Positions 1-7,926 of a stretch of DNA of 64,000 bases are shown one piece after another. The DNA comes from Donghicola tyrosinivorans. GTDB taxonomy: Bacteria > Pseudomonadota > Alphaproteobacteria > Rhodobacterales > Rhodobacteraceae. A program made the position numbers and the translations under genes. Where the stretch lies: positions 62,001 to 126,000 of the forward strand of contig NZ_PVTQ01000005.1 of NCBI RefSeq assembly GCF_003003355.1. Reading direction: 5' to 3'. Within the stretch, counting starts at the first letter, position 1, and every line of letters begins with the position of its first letter. The notes below the pieces were generated by a model, which made no database searches, was not told where the DNA came from, and saw only the letters and a program-made list of their open reading frames with translations.

Positions 1-173
1 TGCTGGTGACCTTGCTGGTCGCCCCCGTCGCGATCGTCCTTGGCGCTGTGGTCCTTGGAGAGCAGTTGCAACCCCGCGCTTATGCAGGTTTCGCGCTGCT
101 GGCCATAGGTCTGATGATCCTGGATGGCCGTCTGTGGCGACGGGTATTTGACCGCAAGGCAACAGCCGGATAA
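1..173 (+). CDS. EamA/DMT-family permease, C-terminal end (partial)
   Basis: This is the last 56 codons of a gene that begins before the window; it ends with TAA at 171-173. The translated piece has two hydrophobic stretches separated by a short loop with a Gly-Glu motif (VLGEQL), followed by a basic tail (LWRRVFDRK). This is the usual ending of a ten-helix drug/metabolite transporter (EamA) protein, in which the final helix pair carries a GE in the loop. The substrate cannot be told. It is followed after 33 bases by the P-loop gene on the same strand. A different polytopic membrane protein is possible because so little is visible. Confidence 0.6.
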   Translation, partial: LVTLLVAPVAIVLGAVVLGEQLQPRAYAGFALLAIGLMILDGRLWRRVFDRKATAG

Positions 174-206
174 CACAAGGAAAACCAACACACCTCAGGG
201 CGGCCC

Positions 207-1067
207 ATGATCTATCCCACTGCTGAAAGCTGGCGCGATGCAACGTCAAAGCGCATAACTCTGTTCGGGATGTCAGGTCTGGGAAAAACCTTTTTGGCCA
301 ACATGTTGCGCCATGACGGGGGGTGGTTTCACTACTCGATCGATTACCGGATCGGCACCCGCTACATGGGCGAATACATCACCGACAACTACAAGCGCAT
401 CGCCATGCAGCACCCGTTGCTGCGCGAACTGTTGATGTCGGATTCGATCTATATCGGCTCGAACATCACGTTTGAAAATCTGGCCCCCCTATCCACCTAT
501 CTGGGCAAGCCGGGCAACGCGGACAAAGGCGGCCTGCCCTTTTCCGAATACCGCGAACGTCAGGACCAACACCGCGACGCGGAAATCCGCGCCCTCTTGG
601 ATACCGTGTACTTCCGCCGCCGCGCACAGGAGCTTTACGGCTATCCCCATTTCATCTGCGACAGCGGTGGCTCGATCTGCGAAGTGGTGGACCCGAACGA
701 CCCTGATGATCCGGTCCTCAAAGCCCTCAGCGAAGAGACCCTGATGATCTGGATCGAGGGCAGCGATGCCCACACAGAGGAACTCTGCCGTCGCTTCGAC
801 CGCGCGCCGAAACCGATGTACTACATGCCCGAGTTTCTGACCGCCAAATGGGCCCAGTATTTGCAGGAGAAAGGTCAGACCGAAGCCGAGGTTGATCCCG
901 ATGCTTTCGTGCGCTGGACCTATGCGCAGGCGCTGGCCCATCGCCAGCCGCGCTATGCTGGTATGGCCAAGTGGGGCGTGACGATCAAAGCCGAAGAGGT
1001 GATGCAGATCCGCACCCCCGCCGACTTTGACGCGCTGATCCAGCGGGCTATCGAACGTAAGGCTTGA
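207..1067 (+). CDS. P-loop nucleotide-binding protein upstream of metA
   Basis: A 286-residue soluble protein with a clear Walker A motif, GMSGLGKT, at residues 21-28, close to the N-terminus as in small kinases and ATPases. No signal peptide or membrane helix is visible. The rest has no motif I can assign to a named kinase family; the middle has an acidic stretch (DPNDPDDP near residue 170) and several aromatic residues. It sits 56 bases before metA on the same strand and may be co-transcribed with it. The ATG at 207 has only a weak GGGCGG-like ribosome site. The function is unknown: ATP or GTP binding is well supported, any link to methionine synthesis is only positional. Confidence 0.75.
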   Translation: MIYPTAESWRDATSKRITLFGMSGLGKTFLANMLRHDGGWFHYSIDYRIGTRYMGEYITDNYKRIAMQHPLLRELLMSDSIYIGSNITFENLAPLSTYLGKPGNADKGGLPFSEYRERQDQHRDAEIRALLDTVYFRRRAQELYGYPHFICDSGGSICEVVDPNDPDDPVLKALSEETLMIWIEGSDAHTEELCRRFDRAPKPMYYMPEFLTAKWAQYLQEKGQTEAEVDPDAFVRWTYAQALAHRQPRYAGMAKWGVTIKAEEVMQIRTPADFDALIQRAIERKA

Positions 1068-1123
1068 GCAACCGCAACTTCGGAACTATCTAAGACGCTC
1101 ATCCAATAAAACGGAAAACTGAC

Positions 1124-2044
1124 ATGCCGATCAAACTACCCTCTGACCTTCCTGCCTTTGACGTGCTCTCGCGCGAGGGCGTGATGGTCATGTCGGATGA
1201 TCAGGCCACCCGTCAGGACATCCGCCCGATCCGTATCGCTCTGCTGAATCTGATGCCCAAGAAGATCCAGACCGAGAACCAGTTCGCCCGTTTGATCGGT
1301 GCCACGCCCTTGCAGATCGAATTCGACCTGATCCGCATGAGCGAGCATCAGACCAAGAACACGGCTGCCGAACATATGGAAAGCTTTTACCGCCCCTTCG
1401 AAGAGGTGCGCGACAGCGGTGAAAAGTTTGACGGTCTGGTCATCACCGGTGCCCCCATCGAACATCTGCCGTTTGAAGAGGTCACCTACTGGAAAGAACT
1501 GTGCGCGGTCTTTGACTGGACCCAGACCCATGTGCATTCGACCTTTGGCGTCTGCTGGGGTGGCATGGCGATGATCAACTACTTCAACGGGGTGAAAAAG
1601 CACATCCTGCCGCATAAGGCGTTCGGCTGTTTCCGTCACCGGAACGTGGCCCCTGCCTCGCCCTATCTGCGCGGGTTCTCGGATGATGTGCTGGTGCCCG
1701 TCAGCCGCTGGACCGAAATGCGTCAGGACGAGATTGACGCCGCAGGGCTGACCACCCTGATCACCGGCGAGGAAACCGGCCCCTGTCTGGTGCAGGACGA
1801 TGCCCATCGGGCGCTGTATGTGTTCAACCACTTTGAATACGACAGCGGCACTTTGAAGGAAGAGTATGATCGCGATGTTGCAGCGGGCACGCCCATTAAC
1901 GTGCCTTGCAACTACTATCCCGATGACGATCCTTCACAAACGCCTCAGAACCGCTGGAGAAGTCACGCCCACCTTCTATATGGCAACTGGATCAACCAGA
2001 TCTATCAGACCACGCCATATGAGTTGGAGAACATTGGGACGTAA
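1124..2044 (+). CDS. metA: Homoserine O-acyltransferase MetA (predicted acetyltransferase)
   Basis: MetA activates homoserine by O-acylation, the first committed step of methionine synthesis in the cytoplasm. The 306 residues match the family length. The nucleophile Cys144 lies in FGVCWGGMA, and the His/Glu pair of the triad is in FNHFEYD near residue 239. The acyl-specificity position reads TGAPIE with Glu113, the alignment equivalent of Glu111 of Bacillus cereus MetA; Glu there goes with acetyl-CoA and Gly with succinyl-CoA. I therefore infer O-acetylhomoserine as product, although annotation by family name would say succinyltransferase. The 3' end overlaps the following hydrolase gene by 26 bases. 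Confidence 0.95.
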   Translation: MPIKLPSDLPAFDVLSREGVMVMSDDQATRQDIRPIRIALLNLMPKKIQTENQFARLIGATPLQIEFDLIRMSEHQTKNTAAEHMESFYRPFEEVRDSGEKFDGLVITGAPIEHLPFEEVTYWKELCAVFDWTQTHVHSTFGVCWGGMAMINYFNGVKKHILPHKAFGCFRHRNVAPASPYLRGFSDDVLVPVSRWTEMRQDEIDAAGLTTLITGEETGPCLVQDDAHRALYVFNHFEYDSGTLKEEYDRDVAAGTPINVPCNYYPDDDPSQTPQNRWRSHAHLLYGNWINQIYQTTPYELENIGT

Positions 2045-3026
2045 GACTTTTTCCCTCGTCGCAGCCGGACTGTTCCTGACCGGCTGCTCTGCCATTGACC
2101 AGCGCGCCAGCCAGCGCGAAGCGCAATTCGAGGCAGAAAACCCGCCCGTCGGACAGATTCTGACCCTGCCCGACGGCCGCCGCGTTCACGCTTTTGTTCA
2201 AGGCAGTGGTCCCGATCTGGTGTTGATCCACGGGGCCAGTGGCAACCTGCGCGACTTTACCTTCGATCTGACCCGCCGACTGACCGACCGCTATCGCGTG
2301 ATCGCGTTGGATCGTCCCGGCATGGGTTATACGGACCGGACAGACGCAGCCTATGCGACCGTAGCCAACAACGGTGCGGAAAGCCCCGAAGAACAGGTGG
2401 TCATGCTGCAAGCCGCTGCCGATCTTCTGGACGTGGAAAATCCTATCGTGCTTGGCCACAGCTATGGCGGCGCTGTCGCGATGGCATGGGCTTTGGCGCG
2501 GCCCGAAGACACTGCGGCGCTGGTGATCGTATCGGGCGCCACAATCCCGTGGGAAGGCGGGCTAAGCTTTAGTTACAAGGTGCCCTCCTCGACCCTTGGC
2601 AGCGCGATGCTGGTGCCTGCGGTGACGGCCTTTTTCCCCGAATCCAAGCTAGAGCCCATCGTTGACGGTGTGTTCAAACCTCAGCACGCCCCCGAAGGCT
2701 ACACCAAGGGTCTGGGCTCGGCGCTATCCCTGCGGCGCGACGCCATGCGGGCCAATGCGCGGCAGGTCAACGTGTTGAAAGATCATCTGATCACCATGCT
2801 GCCGCGCTATCACAGCCTGACCCTGCCGGTTGAAATCCTGCACGGCGCGGCTGACACCACCGTTCCGGCCAAAGTCCACGCAATCCCGCTGTCGGAGATC
2901 CTGCCCAATGCCAATCTGACACAGCTTGATGGGATCGGACACATGCCCCACCAAGTCGCCCCCGAAGCTGTTGTGGATGCCATCGACCGCGCCCGCAGCC
3001 GCGCCGGATTGCACAAGGGCCTGTAA
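2019..3026 (+). CDS. Alpha/beta-hydrolase lipoprotein
   Basis: A 335-residue alpha/beta-hydrolase. The N-terminus from the ATG at 2019 is a lipoprotein signal: basic n-region (RTLGRK), hydrophobic core, lipobox LTGC with Cys23, so it should be a lipid-anchored envelope protein. The catalytic triad is visible: nucleophile Ser148 in GHSYGG, Asp279 in GAADTTVP and His308 in GIGHMPH; the oxyanion segment is LIHGASG near residue 70. The reading frame is open back to 1866, but the lipobox and metA overlap favour 2019. It overlaps metA by 26 bases, suggesting translational coupling. The substrate is unknown; haloperoxidase- or lipase-like esterases look alike. It is not a MetX, since it lacks the MetX sequence features and is a lipoprotein. 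Confidence 0.85.
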   Translation: MSWRTLGRKTFSLVAAGLFLTGCSAIDQRASQREAQFEAENPPVGQILTLPDGRRVHAFVQGSGPDLVLIHGASGNLRDFTFDLTRRLTDRYRVIALDRPGMGYTDRTDAAYATVANNGAESPEEQVVMLQAAADLLDVENPIVLGHSYGGAVAMAWALARPEDTAALVIVSGATIPWEGGLSFSYKVPSSTLGSAMLVPAVTAFFPESKLEPIVDGVFKPQHAPEGYTKGLGSALSLRRDAMRANARQVNVLKDHLITMLPRYHSLTLPVEILHGAADTTVPAKVHAIPLSEILPNANLTQLDGIGHMPHQVAPEAVVDAIDRARSRAGLHKGL

Positions 3027-3059
3027 CACCTCATAAAGAAGGCAAGTATAGGAGGTTCC

Positions 3060-3929
3060 ATGTCCCTGCCGTTTGATGGTGCGATCAGCAAGTTCTACCA
3101 GACCGAAGCCCCCGACGCGGTGCGCGACGCTATCAAGGATGGCTCCAAGAAGGATATTCTTGACGACGGCTACCCCTATGACAAACGCCTGAACGCCGAC
3201 GATTATGAGGCCGATCTGCACGCATTGCAGGTCGAAATGGTCAAGCTGCAACGGTGGGTGAAAGACACCGGCGCCCGCGTGGCCGTAGTCTTTGAAGGGC
3301 GCGACGCTGCTGGCAAGGGCGGCACCATCAAACGCCTACAGGAATATCTGAACCCGCGCGGCGCCCGCGTGGTGGCCTTATCGAAACCCACGGAAACCGA
3401 AGCCACCCAATGGTATTTCCAACGCTACATCGAACAACTGCCCTCAGGCGGCGAGATCGTGTTCTTTGACCGCAGTTGGTACAACCGCGGCGTGGTGGAA
3501 AAGGTCTTCGATTTTTGCACAGCTGATCAGCGCGAACATTTCTTCCGGCAGGTTCTGCCGTTCGAGGACATGCTGATCGACGAAGGCATCACGCTGGTAA
3601 AAATCTGGCTGAACGTGGATCGCGCCGAACAGTTGCGGCGCTTTCTGGACCGCGAACAAGACCCACTGAAGCAATGGAAGCTCAGCTGGATCGACGTAGA
3701 GGGCCTGAAACGGTGGGACGCCTACAGCGTCGCGATTAAAGAGACCCTGACCCGCACGCACAGCAAGACCTCGCCCTGGAACATTGTGCGCAGCGACGAT
3801 AAACGCCGCGCCCGCCTTGAGGCGATGCGCCTTGTTCTGGGCCAATTGGACTATGACGCCAAGGATAAGGATGTGGTCTCTTCGCCCGATCCCAAGATCG
3901 TCGGAGGCCCCGAGATCTGGGATGTCTAA
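3060..3929 (+). CDS. ppk2: Polyphosphate kinase 2 (PPK2)
   Basis: PPK2 transfers phosphate between polyphosphate and nucleoside diphosphates, usually in the direction of NTP formation. The 289-residue protein has the class I single-domain length. Walker A is GRDAAGKGG at residues 80-88 and the Walker B/lid part is [10 protein letters not shown] near 136-144, both hallmarks of the family. The C-terminal part ([17 protein letters not shown]) also matches. A strong AGGAGG-type site at 3050-3055 sets the ATG at 3060. The stop overlaps the start of the TetR gene by 8 bases. I do not see the duplicated domains of class II enzymes. Nucleotide preference (ADP or GDP) cannot be read from sequence. Confidence 0.95.
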   Translation: MSLPFDGAISKFYQTEAPDAVRDAIKDGSKKDILDDGYPYDKRLNADDYEADLHALQVEMVKLQRWVKDTGARVAVVFEGRDAAGKGGTIKRLQEYLNPRGARVVALSKPTETEATQWYFQRYIEQLPSGGEIVFFDRSWYNRGVVEKVFDFCTADQREHFFRQVLPFEDMLIDEGITLVKIWLNVDRAEQLRRFLDREQDPLKQWKLSWIDVEGLKRWDAYSVAIKETLTRTHSKTSPWNIVRSDDKRRARLEAMRLVLGQLDYDAKDKDVVSSPDPKIVGGPEIWDV

Positions 3930-4536
3930 ACGCGGCTACCATCACGGCAACCTGCGGCAGGCTTTGGTCGATGCCGCACTTGAGCTGATCACCGACAAGG
4001 GTCCCACAGGCTTTACCCTGTCCGAGGCTGCCAAGAAGGCTGGCGTGACCCCTGCGGCGGTCTATCGCCACTTTGAAGGGCGTGAAGACCTGATCGCCGA
4101 AGCCGCCCTACAGGGCTACGAGATCTTCGCCGATGTGATGGAGTTCGCCTTCGATAATGGCCGCCCCTCTGCCCTGCGCGCGTTCGAGGCCACAGGCCGC
4201 GCCTATCTGGCCTTTGCTCGCAAATACCCCGGCCACTACGTGGCAATGTTCGAATCCCACATCTCGGTCAATCGCACGCCCGAGCTGGCAAAGGCCGCCG
4301 GACGGGCCAAGGGAATCCTCGAACAAGCAGCGCGCGGCCTGTCAGAACGCATCCCCGCAGACCGTCGTCCTCCGGCCAGTATGTTTTCGGCGCACATCTG
4401 GGCCATGAGTCACGGTGTGGTCGAACTTTTCGCCCGCGGCGCCCCCGGAACCCAGTCGCCTTTTGCGCCTGAGGATCTTCTCGAATCGGGAATCGGAATC
4501 TATCTGCGCGGCCTCGGTCTGATCGAGAAAGATTGA
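3922..4536 (+). CDS. TetR/AcrR-family regulator with WHG-type C-terminal domain
   Basis: A 204-residue one-domain-plus-sensor regulator. Residues 1-60 form the TetR helix-turn-helix ([18 protein letters not shown], then [16 protein letters not shown]). The C-terminal part has [12 protein letters not shown], typical of the WHG ligand domain of a TetR subgroup. The start ATG at 3922 lies within the end of ppk2 (overlap 3922-3929) and has GGAGG at 3903-3907; the open frame extends upstream to 3784 but that part is out-of-frame ppk2. Tight overlap suggests co-expression with ppk2, and perhaps control of that operon. No operator was identified with confidence. Confidence 0.9.
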   Translation: MSKRGYHHGNLRQALVDAALELITDKGPTGFTLSEAAKKAGVTPAAVYRHFEGREDLIAEAALQGYEIFADVMEFAFDNGRPSALRAFEATGRAYLAFARKYPGHYVAMFESHISVNRTPELAKAAGRAKGILEQAARGLSERIPADRRPPASMFSAHIWAMSHGVVELFARGAPGTQSPFAPEDLLESGIGIYLRGLGLIEKD

Positions 4537-4917
4537 ACCAGACAGCCAAAATTGGCTCTCATTGGCAATCTCACAGACATCTTACCTAACGTCTGACCCT
4601 TGAAATTCGCAACCGTCACACCCGCAACGACAGATAACGCAATCACTCAAAAGTTGCATAAGTTGGGCAGAAACATGGCCCAGTTTACCTTATTTTAGCC
4701 ATATTTCAGACGGATTAGCGCTCAAATATGGCCTTAAGTCGCTGAATTGGAAACAATGTGGCCAAACTTAGGCAACCAAACTGCGATTGCACATGTTTAC
4801 TAAAATTTAACTATTTTGTCCCAGATCGGCATCACCCCCTAGACACAACTGTAAAGTGTGGGTTAAACCTCAGATATCGGTATTGATTACGATTTTTTGC
4901 AAACCTGGGGTATTCCA
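4537..4917. other. 381-base AT-rich gap with an inverted repeat
   Basis: No credible gene was found here. The stretch is distinctly richer in A and T than its neighbours and is presumably the promoter and leader of the small winged-helix gene at 4918. It holds a perfect 9-bp inverted repeat (listed separately). No obvious terminator follows the TetR gene. Confidence 0.6.
4698..4732. promoter_or_regulatory. Inverted repeat GCCATATTT-N17-AAATATGGC
   Basis: Two perfect 9-bp arms at 4698-4706 and 4724-4732 are separated by 17 bases in the gap before the winged-helix gene. Symmetry and AT-rich context suggest a protein binding site or looped operator, about 185 bases before the gene. A further GTGGCCA lies at about 4757. 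No regulator is identified. Confidence 0.35.
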
Positions 4918-5217
4918 ATGAACAGTGGCTACAAGCACCTTGCTGCCGTACGCGAACTTCTTTTCAACCTTGAGCAAGACATGGGTCTGGATGAAATGTC
5001 GCAGAATGAGAAAGATATTCTGTATGCATTCCACACACTTGCGCGCCCTGAAGAGGACGAAGTGACTGTGCATTCCGAAGCAATTCGCACCTATGAAACT
5101 GTACGTAAAATGAAGCACGCCACCTACCACCGCACGCTGAAGCGCCTGCTGGACCGTGGCTTCATCCAGCACGCGCCCGAGCGTAAAGCCGGCCTGTATC
5201 GCCTGAACCATCACTGA
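4918..5217 (+). CDS. Small winged-helix DNA-binding protein
   Basis: A 99-residue protein, almost all of it one predicted winged-helix domain: an N-terminal helix (YKHLAAVRELLFNLEQDMG), a helix-turn-helix with a serine/threonine-rich recognition part (KMKHATYHRTLKRLLDRGFI) and a short wing ending QHAPERKAGLYRL, like the core of MarR or other replication/regulatory wHTH proteins. I do not recognise a named family. The ATG at 4918 is preferred to the in-frame ATG at 4897 because homology-like content starts there, though its ribosome site (CTGGGG) is weak. It stands alone, with a long upstream gap and a strong terminator after it. Probably a transcription factor. Confidence 0.75.
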   Translation: MNSGYKHLAAVRELLFNLEQDMGLDEMSQNEKDILYAFHTLARPEEDEVTVHSEAIRTYETVRKMKHATYHRTLKRLLDRGFIQHAPERKAGLYRLNHH

Positions 5218-5256
5218 TCTCTTTTCGGACCTGCCAGTCCGACGCCGATCAAAAGC

Positions 5257-5289
5257 AAAGGCCCGCACCTGCCAGTGCGGGCCTTTTGC
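5257..5289 (+). terminator. Rho-independent terminator after the winged-helix gene
   Basis: A perfect 12-bp stem (AAAGGCCCGCAC, 5257-5268; GTGCGGGCCTTT, 5275-5286) with a 6-base loop, the right arm ending in TTTT. It lies 40 bases after the stop at 5217 and faces the rpsI terminator, so convergent transcription is separated here. Confidence 0.85.
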
Positions 5290-5334
5290 GTTCTTGGACC
5301 ATCAGTCGCCTACCCGCCACAAACAAGCGCGCAA

Positions 5335-5363
5335 AGAAAAAGGGCCCGCAGATGCGAGCCCTT
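5335..5363 (-). terminator. Rho-independent terminator of rplM-rpsI
   Basis: Read on the minus strand, a 10-bp stem (5354-5363 with 5340-5349, one G-U pair) with a 4-base loop is followed by a run of T residues (the A run at 5335-5341 on the plus strand). It lies 25 bases after the rpsI stop. Confidence 0.85.
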
Positions 5364-5387
5364 CTCCGAAACTTGTCGAGACGCGAA

Positions 5388-5873
5388 TTAGCGCTTCGAG
5401 AACTGGAAGCTACGACGTGCCTTACGACGGCCGAACTTCTTACGTTCCACAACGCGGCTGTCGCGGGTCAGGAAGCCAGCGGCTTTCAGAGCGCCACGCA
5501 GGCTGGGATCGTACAGCTGCAGAGCTTTCGAGATGCCGTGCTTGACCGCACCGGCCTGACCCGAAAGACCACCGCCTTTAACGGTCGCGTAAACGTCGAA
5601 CTGATCTTCGCAGCCAGCGATTTCGAACGGCTGACGCAGGATCATCTGCAGAACGGGACGCGCGAAGTATGCATTCAGCTCGCGACCGTTAACAGTGACT
5701 TTACCCGAGCCGGGCTTGATCCAAACGCGGGCAACAGCGTCTTTACGCTTGCCGGTTGCGTAGGAACGACCCAGTTCGTCACGAACGGGCTCGCGGGGTG
5801 CTGCGATTTCGACAACAGCTTCACCGCCAGCAACGGCGCCGAGTTCTTCGAGCGAGTTGACTTGATCGGCCAT
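5388..5873 (-). CDS. rpsI: 30S ribosomal protein S9
   Basis: Ribosomal protein S9 (uS9) of the small subunit, whose basic C-terminal tail reaches toward the P-site tRNA. The 161 residues contain the family core [20 protein letters not shown] and the canonical C-terminus [14 protein letters not shown]. About 35 extra acidic N-terminal residues ([20 protein letters not shown]) precede the core, as is usual in alphaproteobacterial S9. The start overlaps the rplM stop by one base at 5873 (TAATG), so translation is coupled to L13. Confidence 0.98.
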   Translation of the reverse strand: MADQVNSLEELGAVAGGEAVVEIAAPREPVRDELGRSYATGKRKDAVARVWIKPGSGKVTVNGRELNAYFARPVLQMILRQPFEIAGCEDQFDVYATVKGGGLSGQAGAVKHGISKALQLYDPSLRGALKAAGFLTRDSRVVERKKFGRRKARRSFQFSKR

Positions 5874-6337
5874 TATTTCGCAGTCCTCGTGTTCTTCGAG
5901 TTCAGTACCTTCACGTCGATGACTTCAGGTGCCTGAGCTTCGTGGGGATGTTCGTTACCAGCGTATACGCGCAGGTTGGTCATCAGCTTGCGCGACAGGC
6001 GGTTGCCGGGCAGCATACGCTGAACAGCTTTCTGAACGACGCGCTCGGGATAGGCGCCTTCCAGGATTTCCTGCTTGGTGCGCGACTTGATCCCACCGGG
6101 GTGGCCGGTGTGCCAGTAGAAACGCTCTTCGCGCTTCTTGCCGGTCATCTGGATCTTTTCAGCGTTGATGATGATGATGTTGTCGCCACAGTCCATGTGG
6201 GGCGTGAACGACGGCTTGTGCTTGCCGCGCAGGCGCATTGCGACGATCGACGCAAGACGGCCCAGAACGACGCCCTCGGCGTCGATCAGGATCCATTTCT
6301 TCTCGATGTCTGCAGGCTTTGCAGAGAAGGTTTTCAT
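5873..6337 (-). CDS. rplM: 50S ribosomal protein L13
   Basis: Ribosomal protein L13 (uL13), an early-assembly protein of the large subunit. The 154-residue length and motifs ([65 protein letters not shown]) match the family throughout. It is first in the rplM-rpsI operon, the conserved order in bacteria. A good sigma-70 type promoter lies at 6413-6440, leaving a leader of roughly 70 bases that could hold autoregulatory structure, though I did not identify one. Confidence 0.98.
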   Translation of the reverse strand: MKTFSAKPADIEKKWILIDAEGVVLGRLASIVAMRLRGKHKPSFTPHMDCGDNIIIINAEKIQMTGKKREERFYWHTGHPGGIKSRTKQEILEGAYPERVVQKAVQRMLPGNRLSRKLMTNLRVYAGNEHPHEAQAPEVIDVKVLNSKNTRTAK

Positions 6338-6412
6338 TGTCAGGATACCCTGGGTTTGTTTGATTTGGTCGGGGCCAGACAGAAATCTGCCCCGCCCGAA
6401 TTGGATTGCAGC

Positions 6413-6440
6413 GTTATACTCGGCCCGAAAGCACAGTCAA
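6413..6440 (-). promoter_or_regulatory. Sigma-70-type promoter of rplM-rpsI
   Basis: On the minus strand, TTGACT (plus 6435-6440) and TATAAC (plus 6413-6418) are separated by 16 bases and stand about 75 bases before the rplM ATG. Both boxes are close to consensus, as expected for a ribosomal protein operon. Confidence 0.7.
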
Positions 6441-6549
6441 GCGCACCAACTCCAAAATAACCCAACAAAAACAATTACTTAAAAAATAGGTATAATAATA
6501 CCCCACGCATTCCTCGCTTCAATCGCCGTTTCGAACGCCCTGCGGGCTA

Positions 6550-6607
6550 TGAGTATTGATGCGATAAAGAAATCTAGCCCTGCTTCTTCTTGATCGCAAA
6601 TTACTCA
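6550..6607. repeat. Dispersed intergenic repeat, inverted pair
   Basis: Two copies of the dispersed motif (see finding) face each other: a minus-oriented copy at 6550-6571 (TGAGTATTGATGCGATAAAG, then AA) and a plus-oriented copy at 6583-6607 (CTTCTTCTTGATCGCAAATT, then ACTCA). Together they can form a long imperfect hairpin 12 bases after the thioesterase stop, so the element may act as its transcription terminator. Confidence 0.55.
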
Positions 6608-6618
6608 GATACCGAAAG

Positions 6619-7044
6619 TTAGCCGCGCTCTGGCGGGATCGAATAGGTCATGCTGGCCCGCGCCACAGGCTTTTTCGATCCGTTCTGGTAAATCAGCACA
6701 TCCCCCACGGCCAGAACCTTCCCCAGCTTCAAAAGGCGGCATTCGGCGACCAGATCGGTGCCGGCCTCGGGCTTGCGCATGAAATCGATGCCACAATTGG
6801 TGGTCACCGCCAGCGCCTTAGGCCCAATACGGGACAGTACTGCAAGATAAATTCCCACATCTGCAAGCGCGAACATAGCAGGGCCCGATACAGTCCCCCC
6901 CGGCCGCAGATGACGGTCATTCGCCAAAAGCCGAACGGTCACACCGTCATCCGTCACCGCATCCACAGCGAAATCGTCTTTCACCTGCGGAAAGGCCTCT
7001 GCCAGAAACGCCTGAAGCGCTGCGACATCCATGACTACCTGCAT
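6619..7044 (-). CDS. PaaI-type hotdog-fold thioesterase
   Basis: A 141-residue single hotdog-domain protein. Motifs include LRPGGTVSGPAMFALADVGIYLAVL, where the Asp after ALA is the usual helix position of the active-site acid in PaaI-like acyl-CoA thioesterases, then TTNCGIDFMRKPEAG. The ATG at 7044 has GAGGG five to six bases upstream (minus strand); the longer frame to 7143 runs into the divergent gene. It is transcribed away from the enoyl-CoA hydratase gene, 57 bases apart, so the pair probably shares a control region and works on the same CoA thioesters. The natural substrate is unknown. Confidence 0.85.
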   Translation of the reverse strand: MQVVMDVAALQAFLAEAFPQVKDDFAVDAVTDDGVTVRLLANDRHLRPGGTVSGPAMFALADVGIYLAVLSRIGPKALAVTTNCGIDFMRKPEAGTDLVAECRLLKLGKVLAVGDVLIYQNGSKKPVARASMTYSIPPERG

Positions 7045-7101
7045 TCTCTTCCCTCTCGTATCTGCTGTCGGTACTCTGACCGCAAAGAGGGAGGAAACAA
7101 G

Positions 7102-7887
7102 ATGGCAATTCTGGAACGTCACGGCACAGGGCCCGTCACCCATATCAAGATGAACAGCCCAGAGCGGCTGAACGCCTTATCGGACGAAATGATCGCCGCG
7201 CTGCAATCGGAACTGGACGGGATCGCGGCAGATCCGGCAATCCGCGTGGTCGTCTTAAGCGGGGCGGGCAAAGCCTTTTGTGCGGGTCATGATCTGAAGC
7301 AAATGACCGCTGGCCGCGCAACGCCAGATAAAGGTGCTGCATATTTCGCAGACCTGTTTGCCCGTTGCAGCACGTTGATGAAGACAATCCGCACCCTGCC
7401 CCAACCGGTGATCGCTCAGGTCCACGGAATTGCCACGGCAGCGGGATGCCAGATGGTCGCCAGTTGCGATCTGGCCGTTGCCGCAGAAGGCACCCGCTTT
7501 GGGGTCAACGGAGTGAACATCGGGCTCTTTTGCTCGACCCCCATGGTGGCCCTGTCCCGCAACATCCCACGCAAGCAAGCGTTCGAGATGCTGACCACCG
7601 GCGAATTCCTCAGCACGCCCGAGGCGCAAGCCCTTGGCCTGATCAACCGCATCGCCACCCCTGAAGATCTGGAGGCCACGACCCAAGCACTGGCCGAAAA
7701 GATCGCCTCCAAGCTTGGCAGCGCGGTACGGATCGGCAAACGGGCATTCTACGAGCAGATCGAAATGCCCGTGGATCAGGCCTACGCCTATACGGCGGAG
7801 GTGATGGTTCAGAACATGCTGGACCGCGATACGGAAGAAGGCATCAACGCCTTTATCGAAAAGCGCCACCCCGACTGGCAACAGTGA
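7102..7887 (+). CDS. Enoyl-CoA hydratase/isomerase family protein
   Basis: A 261-residue crotonase-fold protein. The CoA-binding segment is SGAGKAFCAGHDLKQM near residues 53-68, and the oxyanion-hole region is IAQVHGIATAAGCQMVASCDLAVAAEGTRFG near 110-140. The usual second catalytic Glu of true hydratases (E144-type) is not obvious: the segment reads NIGLFCSTPMVALSRNIPRKQAFEMLTTGE, a pattern seen in the EchA8/ECHDC3-like subgroup with unclear reaction. A strong GAGG site precedes the ATG at 7102. It is divergent from a thioesterase and followed after 39 bases by trmFO. Hydratase activity is an inference from fold only. Confidence 0.88.
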   Translation: MAILERHGTGPVTHIKMNSPERLNALSDEMIAALQSELDGIAADPAIRVVVLSGAGKAFCAGHDLKQMTAGRATPDKGAAYFADLFARCSTLMKTIRTLPQPVIAQVHGIATAAGCQMVASCDLAVAAEGTRFGVNGVNIGLFCSTPMVALSRNIPRKQAFEMLTTGEFLSTPEAQALGLINRIATPEDLEATTQALAEKIASKLGSAVRIGKRAFYEQIEMPVDQAYAYTAEVMVQNMLDRDTEEGINAFIEKRHPDWQQ

Positions 7888-7926
7888 CCCTTTCCATTTC
7901 TCCTCGAAAGCCCTAGATCGCGCCTC

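Noticed and set aside
1068-1123. Possible SAM riboswitch before metA
   Set aside because: The 56-base gap is too short and shows no SAM-II-like pseudoknot or SAM/SAH motif.
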